Source of the DNA: Streptomyces atratus
GTDB lineage: Bacteria; Actinomycetota; Actinomycetes; Streptomycetales; Streptomycetaceae
Reading direction: 5' to 3'
Assembly: GCF_900119365.1 (NCBI RefSeq)
Contig: NZ_FPJO01000003.1
Coordinates: 186,001 to 250,000, forward strand
DNA: 64,000 nt
Shown here: in pieces, positions 1 through 7,833 of the stretch
Layout of the letters: each line of letters begins with the position of its first letter
How positions within the stretch are numbered: the stretch's first letter is position 1
Notes under the pieces: generated by a model
Seen by the model: only the letters and a program-made list of their open reading frames with translations
What the model was told of the DNA's origin: nothing
Databases searched by the model: none
Program-made: the position numbers and the translations under genes

Positions 1-178
1 GCGGGTCAGCGCGGCCCCGCCGCCCGGCGGTGGGGGTCTCCTGGTGGGACGTCGCCGGTTCTTGAGTCCGGACATCCAGGAGCGGATGTTGACCGAGCGG
101 GGAGCGCTTGCCTTGGGCCGGACCCGCGCGTGGGAATGAGGCGGGCCAGGGCGGTCGGCCTGTTTCTCGGTGGCGGTC

Positions 179-655
179 TCAGCCCGCTTCTGGGCCCGAG
201 GCGGCGCTGAGGCGGAAGAGCACGTGGCGGGCCTTGCGGTGGATTTCTTCCAGCAGGCCCTGGCCGACCATGTCGCGCAGGGCCTGGCGGACGTCCCGGC
301 GTGAGGGGGCTCCGCCGATGGCCACGCGGACGTCTTCGGCCGACCACAGCCTCTGGGGGGCTTGGCCCATGAGGCCGAGGATCGCCCCGGTGTCCAACTG
401 CTGTTCGGACGAGGCTGGTTGCGCGGACGCGGTGGTGCCGGGCAGGACGACTGCCAGGTCCGGCGGGTTGGCGACGAGTTCGTCCCACAGTTGCCCCAGT
501 CGCGGGATGTCGGCCACGGTGTCGCGCATGCGTTCGTACATGCGAGCCTCAGCCGCCGCCTCGCCGGCGCGGCGGTCGAACTCTGCGCGCAGGGCCTGTG
601 CGTCGGCCGGGGTCTTCACATCGCACCAGGACCGAAGAGTTTCCACGATCGGCAC
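179..655 (-). CDS. Small winged-helix-like protein of the accessory region
   Basis: I do not recognise a named family. The 158-residue reading has an N-terminal helical, charged segment (about residues 10-55, rich in Ala, Glu and Arg), a short Thr/Ser/Gln linker, and a C-terminal part of about 65 residues. The C-terminal part reads like a winged helix: a helix starting at SAEDVRVAI, then RRDVRQALRDMVGQGLL, then the wing HRKARHVLFRL. The layout is the same as in the plus-strand gene at 1388-2137. GTG at 655 and GTG at 646 are both possible starts and neither has a clear ribosome binding site. A DNA-binding role is inferred only from the fold-like pattern. Confidence 0.5.
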   Translation of the reverse strand: MPIVETLRSWCDVKTPADAQALRAEFDRRAGEAAAEARMYERMRDTVADIPRLGQLWDELVANPPDLAVVLPGTTASAQPASSEQQLDTGAILGLMGQAPQRLWSAEDVRVAIGGAPSRRDVRQALRDMVGQGLLEEIHRKARHVLFRLSAASGPEAG

Positions 656-1387
656 GGTAGCCGTGGGCCCGGCCCGCGCAAAGCCGTCCGCTGCCGCCGT
701 CCCCCGTACTGGTGAAAGATCGCATGCGGCCGCTACCGGTCCAGGGCGTGCTGCCCGTCGGGCAGCCATTCCTGCAGGTAGCTGTGGAGGAAGGCCGCGA
801 GCTCGGCCAGCAGGGCGGCCACCTCGCCGGCGAGAAGGCATGCGACGGGCCACCAGGACGTGCGGTGCGTTCCGGACCCGGTATGCGGGCGCGGTGGTGC
901 CGGGCGGCAACAGGGGCCGTTTCGCCGCGTGGCTGTGACCCGCCGGCACGGGTGGGTGCGTCCAGGGAATCCCTGCGGTGCTGGCGATCGGCGCGTGCCG
1001 GAGCCCCCACCGGTGGCGGGCGGCATTGCGCACGGCGCGCACGGCGGGCCGGCAGGACTGGCCGGTGCGCACCTCAGCCTGTGGCGGCTGCCGGAAGGGC
1101 GTGTGATCGCGCAGCAGCACCTCGGCGCACGAGTGGTCCACCGGGGCCAGGGCAGCCGCGGTGAGGACACTTCGATGCCGGTCACACTGCCTTTCTTATC
1201 TTGGAATGGCGCCTTGGCGGAGCCTTCCGGGTGGGTCCGTAGTGTGGGCTTCCCACAGCGGGTGCGTCAGCGCTTTGCTGCCCCTGTGGGCTGCGGCCGT
1301 CGCCGCGGTGAGGGTCTGATCACTCGTCAGGGTGGAGAGATGTGATTGCGTGGCCGCACACTGTGACCGCAGTCCTAAGGTGTCTGC
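656..1387. other. Region without an intact gene; probable decayed minus-strand reading frame
   Basis: No complete gene can be supported here. On the minus strand the stretch from about 850 down to 733 reads as a plausible helical C-terminus (LLAGEVAALLAELAAF, then a stop). It has no start codon in frame nearby. The sequence upstream looks more protein-like in a different minus-strand frame. This suggests a frameshifted or truncated gene. The last 200 bases should carry the promoter of the plus-strand gene at 1388. Confidence 0.3.
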
Positions 1388-2137
1388 ATGGACAGGATCA
1401 GCCTGACCTGGGAAGCCGCGCTGGCCGATCCGCCTGCCGCCGCTGCGCTGCTCAGAAGGCTCGAAGAAGAGGCCGAGGCCTACATCGCCCGGTCGCGCAC
1501 GCTGCGCCAGTGGCTGGAGAACGTTCCGCCGCTCACCGCGATGGGGGCCTTTCTGCCGACCGCCGAACCCGAGGATCACAGCTCGCAGACTCCGGAGCCC
1601 GGGACGAGAACTGACAGCACGTCAAGTGGGGGCGGCATGGGCGGCGGGCCGCGGACGCGGGAGGGGAGAACGCACGCCGGACCGCAGGGCGGCGGCCCGG
1701 GCTGTCCTGGTGACGCACCCTCGTCTGCGGCATCCGGAGACGAGCCGCCGGCCCGGCCGCACGAGGGCCGTGATGGGGGCCGGGGCGACGCAGGTGCGGG
1801 CACGGTCCCGTCCCAGCGCCGGGCGGCCGGACGCGAAGAAGCCGGGCCCGGCCCGGCTGACGGCCAGGACACCGCGCAGGTGGCACCACCCGGTGGCCAG
1901 CAGCCGACGCTGTACGAGCGCGTCGAGGCCCTCCTGGTGAGGTTCAGGCCCGGTGCTCCCCAGACCGCCCGGGGCATTGCCCAGGAGATCGGCCACGCGA
2001 ACCTGCGGAGCCTGCGGCCCATTCTGGACCGCATGGCCGCGCAAGGGCTGCTGGTGAAGACCGAACTCCACCCGCGTGCCGTGGTCTACCACCGCCCGGA
2101 GACCGAAGGATCAGCGAAGGAGGCGACGATGTTCTGA
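1388..2137 (+). CDS. Winged-helix-like protein with long disordered linker
   Basis: This 249-residue protein has three parts. Residues 1-50 form a predicted amphipathic helix (RRLEEEAEAYIARSRTLRQW). Residues 60-175 are a Gly/Pro/Arg-rich low-complexity linker. Residues 178-240 form a compact domain (YERVEALLVRF, ARGIAQEIG, LRPILDRMAAQGLLVKT, then a wing with VVYHRP) that resembles a winged helix-turn-helix. AAGG lies about eight bases before the ATG. The arrangement mirrors the minus-strand protein at 179-655. The function is unknown. DNA binding is inferred, and the neighbourhood points to a mobile-element accessory gene. Confidence 0.6.
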   Translation: MDRISLTWEAALADPPAAAALLRRLEEEAEAYIARSRTLRQWLENVPPLTAMGAFLPTAEPEDHSSQTPEPGTRTDSTSSGGGMGGGPRTREGRTHAGPQGGGPGCPGDAPSSAASGDEPPARPHEGRDGGRGDAGAGTVPSQRRAAGREEAGPGPADGQDTAQVAPPGGQQPTLYERVEALLVRFRPGAPQTARGIAQEIGHANLRSLRPILDRMAAQGLLVKTELHPRAVVYHRPETEGSAKEATMF

Positions 2138-2167
2138 CTCCGCGCCCAGTTCACGATCAAGGGGACC

Positions 2168-2440
2168 GGGCCGCCGCCAACTCTCACATCAGCGGCGGCC
2201 CTGAGCGACCCGGACCCCAGCAAGCCACCTTTTCACAGTGTCCCGTTGCGCTGCCCGTGGGCTGCGCAACGGGACAGGCAGTGCGGCCCGGTCGTCGTCG
2301 GCACTCTAGCGCGAGCACCGCGCCAGAGTGCCGGGTACGGCCGTGCCGTCATCCCATCGGGTGGCCCGCCGACGGTGGGCCACCCCGTCGAGGACGGTCA
2401 CGATGCCACCACCTTCCCCCGTGCCGCGCAGTCGCGGCAC
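2168..2440. repeat. Cluster of five consecutive stem-loops in a gene-free gap
   Basis: The 303-base gap between two convergent genes holds five inverted repeats in a row. They are 2168-2177/2192-2201 (10 bp), 2239-2251/2264-2276 (13 bp, perfect), 2300-2312/2320-2332 (8 bp, one mismatch, 4 bp), 2361-2367/2377-2383 (7 bp) and 2421-2428/2433-2440 (8 bp). The first and last are well placed to terminate the plus-strand gene ending at 2137 and the minus-strand gene ending at 2442. The three in between are not explained by termination. They could be a structured RNA, a recombination or transfer site, or relics. Confidence 0.6.
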
Positions 2441-2441
2441 C

Positions 2442-2666
2442 TCACACCTCCCGGCCCGGCCACAGGTCGCGGTCCAGGGCCTTCTCCAGGCTGGCGACGG
2501 TCAGCAGGTCCGGCCAGACCCGCCCCTCCAGAACATTGGCGATGGTCAGCCGGCTGACCCCGCTGTGACGCGACAGCTTGGCCACCGACCAGCCTGTGCT
2601 CTCCAGTGCCGAGGCGAGTGCGAGGGCCAAAGCCTGGGCGACCTTGGCCCCGTGATGGTCAGTCAA
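2442..2666 (-). CDS. XRE-family helix-turn-helix protein
   Basis: The C-terminal 60 residues read as a classic XRE domain: ALASALESTGWSVAKLSRHS, then GVSRLTIANVLEGRVWPDL, then TVASLEKALDRDLWP. This is the usual pattern of a short DNA-binding regulator. The start is uncertain: TTG at 2666 gives about 74 residues, and GTG at 2738 would add 24. A much longer upstream extension is open but looks like the shadow of the recombinase-like gene. The gene is divergent from the recombinase/transposase pair at 2847, so it is a natural candidate regulator of that pair. That role is inferred. Confidence 0.6.
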   Translation of the reverse strand: MTDHHGAKVAQALALALASALESTGWSVAKLSRHSGVSRLTIANVLEGRVWPDLLTVASLEKALDRDLWPGREV

Positions 2667-2846
2667 CGCAGCTCTTGGCCAGAGCCCGCCATGGACGAAT
2701 CCACGCGGGCAAACGGAACGGCTGTCTCCTCGGGGCACATGCCCCAGTCTCACCCATCCGGATCTCCCGGGTCGCACGGCGTCCCCCAGCACCCAGCATG
2801 GTATTCCAATGGCACCCCGCCGGGGGTGTTCGTCTGGAGGATGCTG

Positions 2847-3752
2847 ATGGAGCGTCGGATCGCGCAGTACCAACCCTCGAACAGACCACCTGCCTGGGAA
2901 CGCGTTGCCGACGAGGTCCGCACCACCGTCGCCCGCGCCACACCCACAACCACCCATCGCGCCCGGGACCTCCTCACCGCCCTGACCCGGATCGCCGTCT
3001 ACGCCGACCAGCAGGGTCACCGGGCCGACGCCCGCCTGTGGCTGGCCCCCGCGATGGTCGAGCAGTTCGCAGCGGCAGGCTGCCCTGAGGTCACCCAGGC
3101 CACCCGCGCGAACTACCGCGCCTGCCTCACCGCTCTCAGGACCGCCGTCTTCGGGCCCGACCTGCCCGGCGGACGCCCCGTCCCGCTCTCCTCGTCCGAC
3201 CCCTCCCAGCCCTACAGCCCGAACGAGAAAGCCGGCCTGTGGGCCTGGGCCGGCGGCCAGTCCACCGCCGAACTCCGGTACGGACTGCGGCTGCTGCTGG
3301 CCCTCGGCCTGGGCTGCGGCCTCGACACCACCGAAATCATCCCTTTGCGCGGCCCCGACGTACGCGTCCTTCAAGACGGCTCCTGCGTCCTCGCGGTCCG
3401 GGGAAACCGCACCCGCCTGATCATCTGCTCACGCCCCTACGAGCGCACCCTGGCCCAGGCCGCCGGGCACGCAGGCACCGGCCACCTCTTCCGGCCTGCC
3501 TGCTTCGCCCGGTCCAGCAACACCGTCACCGACCTCATCTACCGCGCCGTCCGCGACCCGCGCGTACCGCACCTGGTCCTGGGCCGCTGCCGCGCCACCT
3601 GGCTGGTCGAGCGCATGAACATCCCCATCCCGCTGCCCGTCCTGCTCGCCGCGGCCGGCCTCGACTCGCTCCACGCCCTCTCCCGCCTCCTGCCCTACCT
3701 CAAAGGCACCGGCGCCGAGCAGGCCCACACCATCCTCAGGGAGATGCCGTGA
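2847..3752 (+). CDS. Tyrosine-recombinase-like protein with degenerate active site
   Basis: This 301-residue protein has a helical N-terminal half resembling a SAM-like core-binding domain and a C-terminal half with the layout of a phage integrase catalytic domain. The segment LLLALGLGCGLDTTEIIPLR matches the region around the first catalytic Arg, but that Arg is absent. A beta-hairpin VRGNRTRLI carries no Lys. LGRCRATWL keeps the second Arg but not the usual His. AAAGLDSL replaces the GH motif. A Tyr (LLPYLKG) lies near the expected place but off spacing. ATG 2847 is chosen because GGAGG lies six bases upstream. The stop overlaps the transposase GTG by four bases (GTGA), which indicates translational coupling. 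Recombinase chemistry seems unlikely. A DNA-binding or target-choice role is inferred. Confidence 0.65.
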   Translation: MERRIAQYQPSNRPPAWERVADEVRTTVARATPTTTHRARDLLTALTRIAVYADQQGHRADARLWLAPAMVEQFAAAGCPEVTQATRANYRACLTALRTAVFGPDLPGGRPVPLSSSDPSQPYSPNEKAGLWAWAGGQSTAELRYGLRLLLALGLGCGLDTTEIIPLRGPDVRVLQDGSCVLAVRGNRTRLIICSRPYERTLAQAAGHAGTGHLFRPACFARSSNTVTDLIYRAVRDPRVPHLVLGRCRATWLVERMNIPIPLPVLLAAAGLDSLHALSRLLPYLKGTGAEQAHTILREMP

Positions 3753-5548
3753 CCCCCACCCACAACCCCCGCCCACTCCCGCACGGCCACACCGGCACAC
3801 CCGCATGGCTGTACCAGCTGCGAGAACGCCGCCAGAACGTCAAAGCCGCCGACTTCACCCGCGCCCACCAGCTCGTCGAACGCTCCGGCATCATCCCCCT
3901 GCTCCACCAAGCACAGCAGCGCGCCCGCAAATCCAACGCCGGACGCACCCGCACTGTCAGCCTGAGGGCCCTGTTCATCGCCATGACCCTGGACTCCTGG
4001 CGCAACCACGGACGCGTCGTCCTGGCCGAGGTCGCCGACATCCTTGCCCATCAGCTCACCCCTGCCGCACGCGCCCAACTCGCCCTGCCCGCATGGCCCG
4101 ACAACGCCGACGGCTTCGAGTCCGCCTACCTGGCTGTGCGGCGCGCCTTCCACGCCGCCGAGGCGGTCATGGACCCCTCCCCACTTCCCAAGCGCCGCCT
4201 CCCGCGCGCAGACGCCCTGCGTCTGGAGCAGCAGGCCGACCAAGAGCAGCTCGCCGCACGCCGCCAACTGCTCGTGGAGGTCACCAACCGCATCGTCGAA
4301 GCCTCCCTCGCCCCGGCCAGAGCCGTCATCGAAGAATTCTGGGACGGCTCGGCCGCCGTTGACGCCACTCCGATCCGGACCTTCTCACGCGGCGTGAGCG
4401 CCACCGGCCCGGACACCGCCACCGACCCCGACGCCGCCTGGTACGTCCGTGAGGGCAACCACCGTGACCCCGCAACCGCCCCGCAGGCATGCAACACCCA
4501 CAGCGGGGGGAAGACCCGCAAGGCCAAGCGCTACCTCTTCGGCTTCGAAGCCACCCTCGTCGTCACCGGCGACACGTCCGCCGCCCCGCCCGGCAGCACC
4601 TCGGCAGCCGCCCGCGACCACAGCCAGCACCTGCCCGCCCTCGTGCTCGCCTTCACCGTCCACAAACCCGGACACGACCCCGCCGGCAACGCCATCACCG
4701 CACTCCGGGACATGCGGCGCCGCAACTACCCCACCGGCTGGCTCGCCGCCGACCGCGCCTACAACGCCGCCCTGCCCGAAAATTTCCACATCCCCGTCCG
4801 CGACCTCGGCTACCGCCCCATCTGGGACTACCGCATCGACCAGCTCGGCATCCAGGGCACCCACGCCGGCGCCCTCCTCATCGACGGCACCTGGTACTGC
4901 CCCCACCTCCCCGAAACCCTCACCACCACCACCGCCGACCTCCTCAACAAAAAGATCGACAGAAACACCTGGCGCGCCCGCATCGACGCCCGCGCCTCCT
5001 ACCGCCTGCGCCCCAAAGCCGCCCCCGACCACCGCGGCGCCCGACGCATGCTCTGCCCCGCAGCAGGCACCCACCCCACCGTCGCCTGCCCCGTCAAACA
5101 CCGCAGCCTCGGCCGCGACCCCCGCCTGCCCCTCATCGACATCACCCCCACCCCGACAGGACACCCCGAAATCTGCCGCCGCGAGTCCCTCACCTTCACC
5201 CGCGACATCGGCATCCGCCACTGGCAGGAACTCGACCACGGCCTCGCCCCCTGGGTCCACCACTACTTCCGCCTCCGCAACCGCGTCGAGCACTTCAACG
5301 GCTACGCCAAGGACCACGAAGCCATCGAACGCTCCCGCACTCGCCGCATCCGTGGGATCGCCGCCCAGTCCCTCCTCCTCGCCTTCCAGATCGCCCACGC
5401 CAACCACCGCAAACTCGCCAGCTGGCTCGACACCCTCCAGACCAACAACCAACCCGCCCGCCGCCGCCCCTCCAACCGCCACAAACTCAAGAACCCCCGC
5501 CGCTGGACCCCCAACGGATACCTCCCCGACACCACCCCGGAAACCTGA
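3749..5548 (+). CDS. DDE transposase
   Basis: This 599-residue protein has the three spaced acidic positions of an IS4/IS1182-like DDE transposase. The first Asp is in SAAVDATPIRTF (about residue 208), the second in GWLAADRAYN (about 334) and the Glu in RNRVEHFNGYAKDHEA (about 514). The N-terminal 150 residues are helical and would bind DNA. It starts with GTG at 3749 inside the stop region of the recombinase-like gene (GTGA overlap), so its translation probably depends on that gene. A strong terminator follows at 5590. No obvious terminal inverted repeats bound the two-gene unit. The reading frame is intact, so it may be active. Confidence 0.8.
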   Translation: MTPTHNPRPLPHGHTGTPAWLYQLRERRQNVKAADFTRAHQLVERSGIIPLLHQAQQRARKSNAGRTRTVSLRALFIAMTLDSWRNHGRVVLAEVADILAHQLTPAARAQLALPAWPDNADGFESAYLAVRRAFHAAEAVMDPSPLPKRRLPRADALRLEQQADQEQLAARRQLLVEVTNRIVEASLAPARAVIEEFWDGSAAVDATPIRTFSRGVSATGPDTATDPDAAWYVREGNHRDPATAPQACNTHSGGKTRKAKRYLFGFEATLVVTGDTSAAPPGSTSAAARDHSQHLPALVLAFTVHKPGHDPAGNAITALRDMRRRNYPTGWLAADRAYNAALPENFHIPVRDLGYRPIWDYRIDQLGIQGTHAGALLIDGTWYCPHLPETLTTTTADLLNKKIDRNTWRARIDARASYRLRPKAAPDHRGARRMLCPAAGTHPTVACPVKHRSLGRDPRLPLIDITPTPTGHPEICRRESLTFTRDIGIRHWQELDHGLAPWVHHYFRLRNRVEHFNGYAKDHEAIERSRTRRIRGIAAQSLLLAFQIAHANHRKLASWLDTLQTNNQPARRRPSNRHKLKNPRRWTPNGYLPDTTPET

Positions 5549-5589
5549 CCCACCCCACCTCCCACACCCCACCTGAACAGCACAAACAC

Positions 5590-5623
5590 ATCTGGCCCTC
5601 TGCGAACCCGCAGAGGGCCAGAT
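5590..5623 (+). terminator. Terminator after the DDE transposase
   Basis: A perfect 15-bp stem (arms 5590-5604 and 5609-5623) closes a four-base loop AACC 41 bases after the transposase stop. There is no long T-run, which is common for high-GC terminators. Confidence 0.75.
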
Positions 5624-5642
5624 CACGTCCACCACAACAACA

Positions 5643-5681
5643 AAGCCGGTCAAAGCGACAAAGTGTCGCTTTGACCGGCTT
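5643..5681 (-). terminator. Terminator downstream of tRNA-Leu
   Basis: A perfect 18-bp stem (5643-5660 and 5664-5681) with loop AAG lies 21 bases beyond the 3' end of the minus-strand tRNA. On that strand it is followed by a TTTGTTGTTG stretch, so it most likely ends the tRNA transcript. It would also block read-through from the element side. Confidence 0.7.
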
Positions 5682-5702
5682 CATTTGGTCGGTTGACCTC
5701 TG

Positions 5703-5787
5703 TGTCCGAGGGGGGACTTGAACCCCCACGCCCGATAAAGGGCACTAGCACCTCAAGCTAGCGCGTCTGCCATTCCGCCACCCGGAC
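5703..5787 (-). tRNA. tRNA-Leu, anticodon GAG
   Basis: On the minus strand the 85-nt sequence begins GTCCGGG and ends CTCGGAC plus discriminator A. These form the seven-pair acceptor stem with one G-T wobble. The anticodon stem CTAGC/GCTAG encloses the seven-base loop TTGAGGT, giving anticodon GAG. The long variable arm (GCCCTTTATCGGGC) marks a class II tRNA such as Leu. The T arm has the GGTTCAAGTCC pattern. No CCA is encoded. Confidence 0.93.
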
Positions 5788-5971
5788 AAGGTGTCTGTCT
5801 CGCGGGCTCCGGCCCGTTCCGACGTGGAAAACAATAGCAAACATTCGAAGGTGCTCGATCACGCCCCGGACCGTGTGAAGGGCGCATGACGAGGGGCGGG
5901 TGCCCTTGGGCCTGCGGGCCCGGCGCGGGAGGATGAGGGGGAGCACCACAGCGACGGTGGAAGGAAGCAGC

Positions 5972-7297
5972 GTGAGCGAGACCAGCACGGCCCGGACCGG
6001 CTCCGGTGAGGACGAGGTCGTCGACCTCTGTCGTGAGCTGATCCGGATCGACACCAGCAACTACGGGGACCACTCGGGACCGGGGGAGCGGGGCGCGGCC
6101 GAGTACGTCGCGGAGAAGCTCGCCGAGGTCGGGCTGGAGCCGCAGATCTTCGAGTCCCACAAGGGGCGTGCCTCGACCGTGGCGCGGATCGAGGGCGAGG
6201 ACCCGTCCAGGCCCGCGCTGCTGATCCACGGCCACACCGACGTGGTTCCGGCCAATGCCCACGACTGGACGCACCACCCGTTCTCGGGCGAGGTCGCGGA
6301 CGGCTGCGTGTGGGGCCGGGGCGCGGTCGACATGAAGGACATGGACGCGATGACCCTCGCGGTCGTCCGCGACCGGATGCGCAGCGGCCGCAAGCCCCCG
6401 CGCGACATCGTGCTGGCCTTCCTCGCGGACGAGGAGGCGGGCGGTACGTACGGCGCGCGGTACCTCGTGGACAAGCACCCGGGCCTCTTCGAAGGAGTCA
6501 CCGAGGCGATCGGCGAGGTCGGCGGCTTCTCCTTCACGGTGAACGAGAAGCTCCGGCTCTACCTCGTCGAGACGGCCCAGAAGGGCATGCACTGGATGCG
6601 GCTGACCGTGGACGGCACCGCCGGCCACGGCTCGATGACCAACGACGACAACGCGATCACCGAGCTCTGCGAGGCGGTCGGGCGGCTCGGGCGGCACAAG
6701 TGGCCGGTCCGGGTGACCAAGACCGTACGGTCCTTCCTGGACGAGCTGTCCGACGCGCTCGGCACCCCGCTCGACCCGGAGGACATGGAGGCCACGCTCG
6801 CCAAGCTGGGCGGCATCGCCAAGATGGTCGGCGCCACGCTCCGCAACTCCGCCGCTCCCACCATGCTCGGCGCCGGCTACAAGGTGAATGTCATCCCCGG
6901 CCAGGCCATCGCCCATGTCGACGGCCGGTTCCTGCCCGGTTACGAGGACGAGTTCCTGGCCGATCTGGACCGGATCCTCGGGCCGCGGGTGAAGCGCGAG
7001 GACGTGCACGGCGACAAGGCGCTGGAGACCAGCTTCGACGGCTCGCTCGTCGACGCCATCCAGGTCGCCCTGAAGGCGGAGGACCCGATCGCCCGCGCCG
7101 TGCCCTACATGCTCTCCGGCGGCACCGACGCCAAGTCCTTCGACGACCTGGGTATCCGCTGCTTCGGATTCGCCCCGCTGAAGCTGCCGCCGGAGCTCGA
7201 CTTCGCGGGCATGTTCCACGGAGTGGACGAGCGTGTGCCGGTGGACGGTCTGAAGTTCGGCGTGCGGGTGCTCGACCGTTTCATTGACAACTGCTGA
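5972..7297 (+). CDS. M20-family metallopeptidase
   Basis: This 441-residue enzyme would be a cytosolic zinc-dependent amidohydrolase or dipeptidase. Metal-ligand motifs appear in order: HGHTDVVPA with the first His, GAVDMKD with the bridging Asp, and ADEEAGG with the catalytic Glu and a ligand Glu. GGTDAKSF and a late MFHGVDERV with the final His follow. The dimerisation insert occupies about residues 200-320. GTG at 5972 is preferred because AAGGAAG lies just upstream. Upstream in-frame codons read as non-coding leader. The substrate cannot be told from sequence. Confidence 0.85.
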   Translation: MSETSTARTGSGEDEVVDLCRELIRIDTSNYGDHSGPGERGAAEYVAEKLAEVGLEPQIFESHKGRASTVARIEGEDPSRPALLIHGHTDVVPANAHDWTHHPFSGEVADGCVWGRGAVDMKDMDAMTLAVVRDRMRSGRKPPRDIVLAFLADEEAGGTYGARYLVDKHPGLFEGVTEAIGEVGGFSFTVNEKLRLYLVETAQKGMHWMRLTVDGTAGHGSMTNDDNAITELCEAVGRLGRHKWPVRVTKTVRSFLDELSDALGTPLDPEDMEATLAKLGGIAKMVGATLRNSAAPTMLGAGYKVNVIPGQAIAHVDGRFLPGYEDEFLADLDRILGPRVKREDVHGDKALETSFDGSLVDAIQVALKAEDPIARAVPYMLSGGTDAKSFDDLGIRCFGFAPLKLPPELDFAGMFHGVDERVPVDGLKFGVRVLDRFIDNC

Positions 7298-7418
7298 CGT
7301 CTTGCCGGTTTTCCACCGACTTTCCGCATCAACAATCGTCAGCATGTGCGTATTTGACCGGAACGAGTGAAAGAGACCATACGCTCGTAGCTCGATTACC
7401 TCTTCCTCGTTACAAGTG

Positions 7419-7443
7419 ATGCGGTCCGCGGCTGGGACCGCAT
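7419..7443 (+). promoter_or_regulatory. Leader hairpin upstream of chpH
   Basis: A perfect 9-bp inverted repeat (7419-7427 and 7435-7443) lies in the chpH leader, ending eight bases before the strong AGGAGGA ribosome binding site. It could modulate translation or mRNA stability. No function is shown by sequence alone. Confidence 0.4.
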
Positions 7444-7461
7444 TGCCAACTAGGAGGAATA

Positions 7462-7695
7462 ATGATCAAGAAGGTCGTCGCTGCTGCGGCTGTCACTGGT
7501 GGTCTGGTGCTCGCGGGTGCGGGCATGGCCGTCGCGGACTCCGGTGCCCAGGGCGCCACTGTCGGCAGCCCCGGCGTGATCTCGGGCAACAACGTCCAGG
7601 TGCCCATCCACGTCCCGGTGAACGTGTGCGGCAACACGGTCTCCGTGATCGGGCTGCTGAACCCCGCCTTCGGCAACACCTGCACCAACGCCTGA
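7462..7695 (+). CDS. chpH: Short chaplin ChpH-type
   Basis: Chaplins are secreted surfactant proteins that assemble into amyloid fibres on aerial hyphae and spores. This 77-residue protein has a Sec signal peptide (KK start, hydrophobic core, cleavage after VADS or nearby). One chaplin domain follows, with the hallmark segments GSPGVISGNNVQVPIHVPVN, VCGNTV and NPAFGNTC. The two Cys of the domain are present, as in most chaplins. AGGAGGA lies at optimal spacing from the ATG. The neighbour downstream is a long chaplin, the same pairing as chpH-chpC in S. coelicolor. Developmental regulation is known for the family but no specific operator is visible here. Confidence 0.93.
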   Translation: MIKKVVAAAAVTGGLVLAGAGMAVADSGAQGATVGSPGVISGNNVQVPIHVPVNVCGNTVSVIGLLNPAFGNTCTNA

Positions 7696-7730
7696 CGTTG
7701 TGCGTCAACCCGTAAGGGTTTGAACCCGGT

Positions 7731-7765
7731 CGGCCCCGTAGTGCACGCCATGCACTCCGGGGCCG
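7731..7765 (+). terminator. Hairpin between chpH and chpC
   Basis: Stem CGGCCCCG/CGGGGCCG (7731-7738 and 7758-7765) with an inner AGTGCA/TGCACT pairing forms a long hairpin after the chpH stop. There is no T-run. It probably separates the two chaplin transcripts. Confidence 0.55.
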
Positions 7766-7833
7766 CTGGGTACCCCGCCCCCGCACGGTCAAGTCCGGGG
7801 GTATTCCGGAAGGCAGAAGGCAGGGAACAACCT

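Larger units (their letters stand above)
1..5702. mobile_element. Accessory island flank abutting tRNA-Leu
   Basis: Everything left of the tRNA-Leu gene is accessory in character: a transposase, an integrase-like protein, an XRE regulator, small winged-helix proteins and broken frames. Right of the tRNA the order becomes core Streptomyces chromosome. The 3' end of the tRNA faces the island, the usual polarity for elements that integrate at tRNA 3' ends. The left boundary lies outside the window. I found no second copy of the tRNA 3' end inside it, so the attachment-site idea is an inference. Confidence 0.45.

Noticed and set aside
1..178. Coding sequence at the left edge
   Set aside because: Open frames exist but none has protein-like composition or a start signal. 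I see nothing supportable.
2667..3374. Long N-terminal extension of the XRE protein
   Set aside because: Its reading is Gly/Ala/Val-biased noise opposite the recombinase-like gene, which has the better coding pattern.
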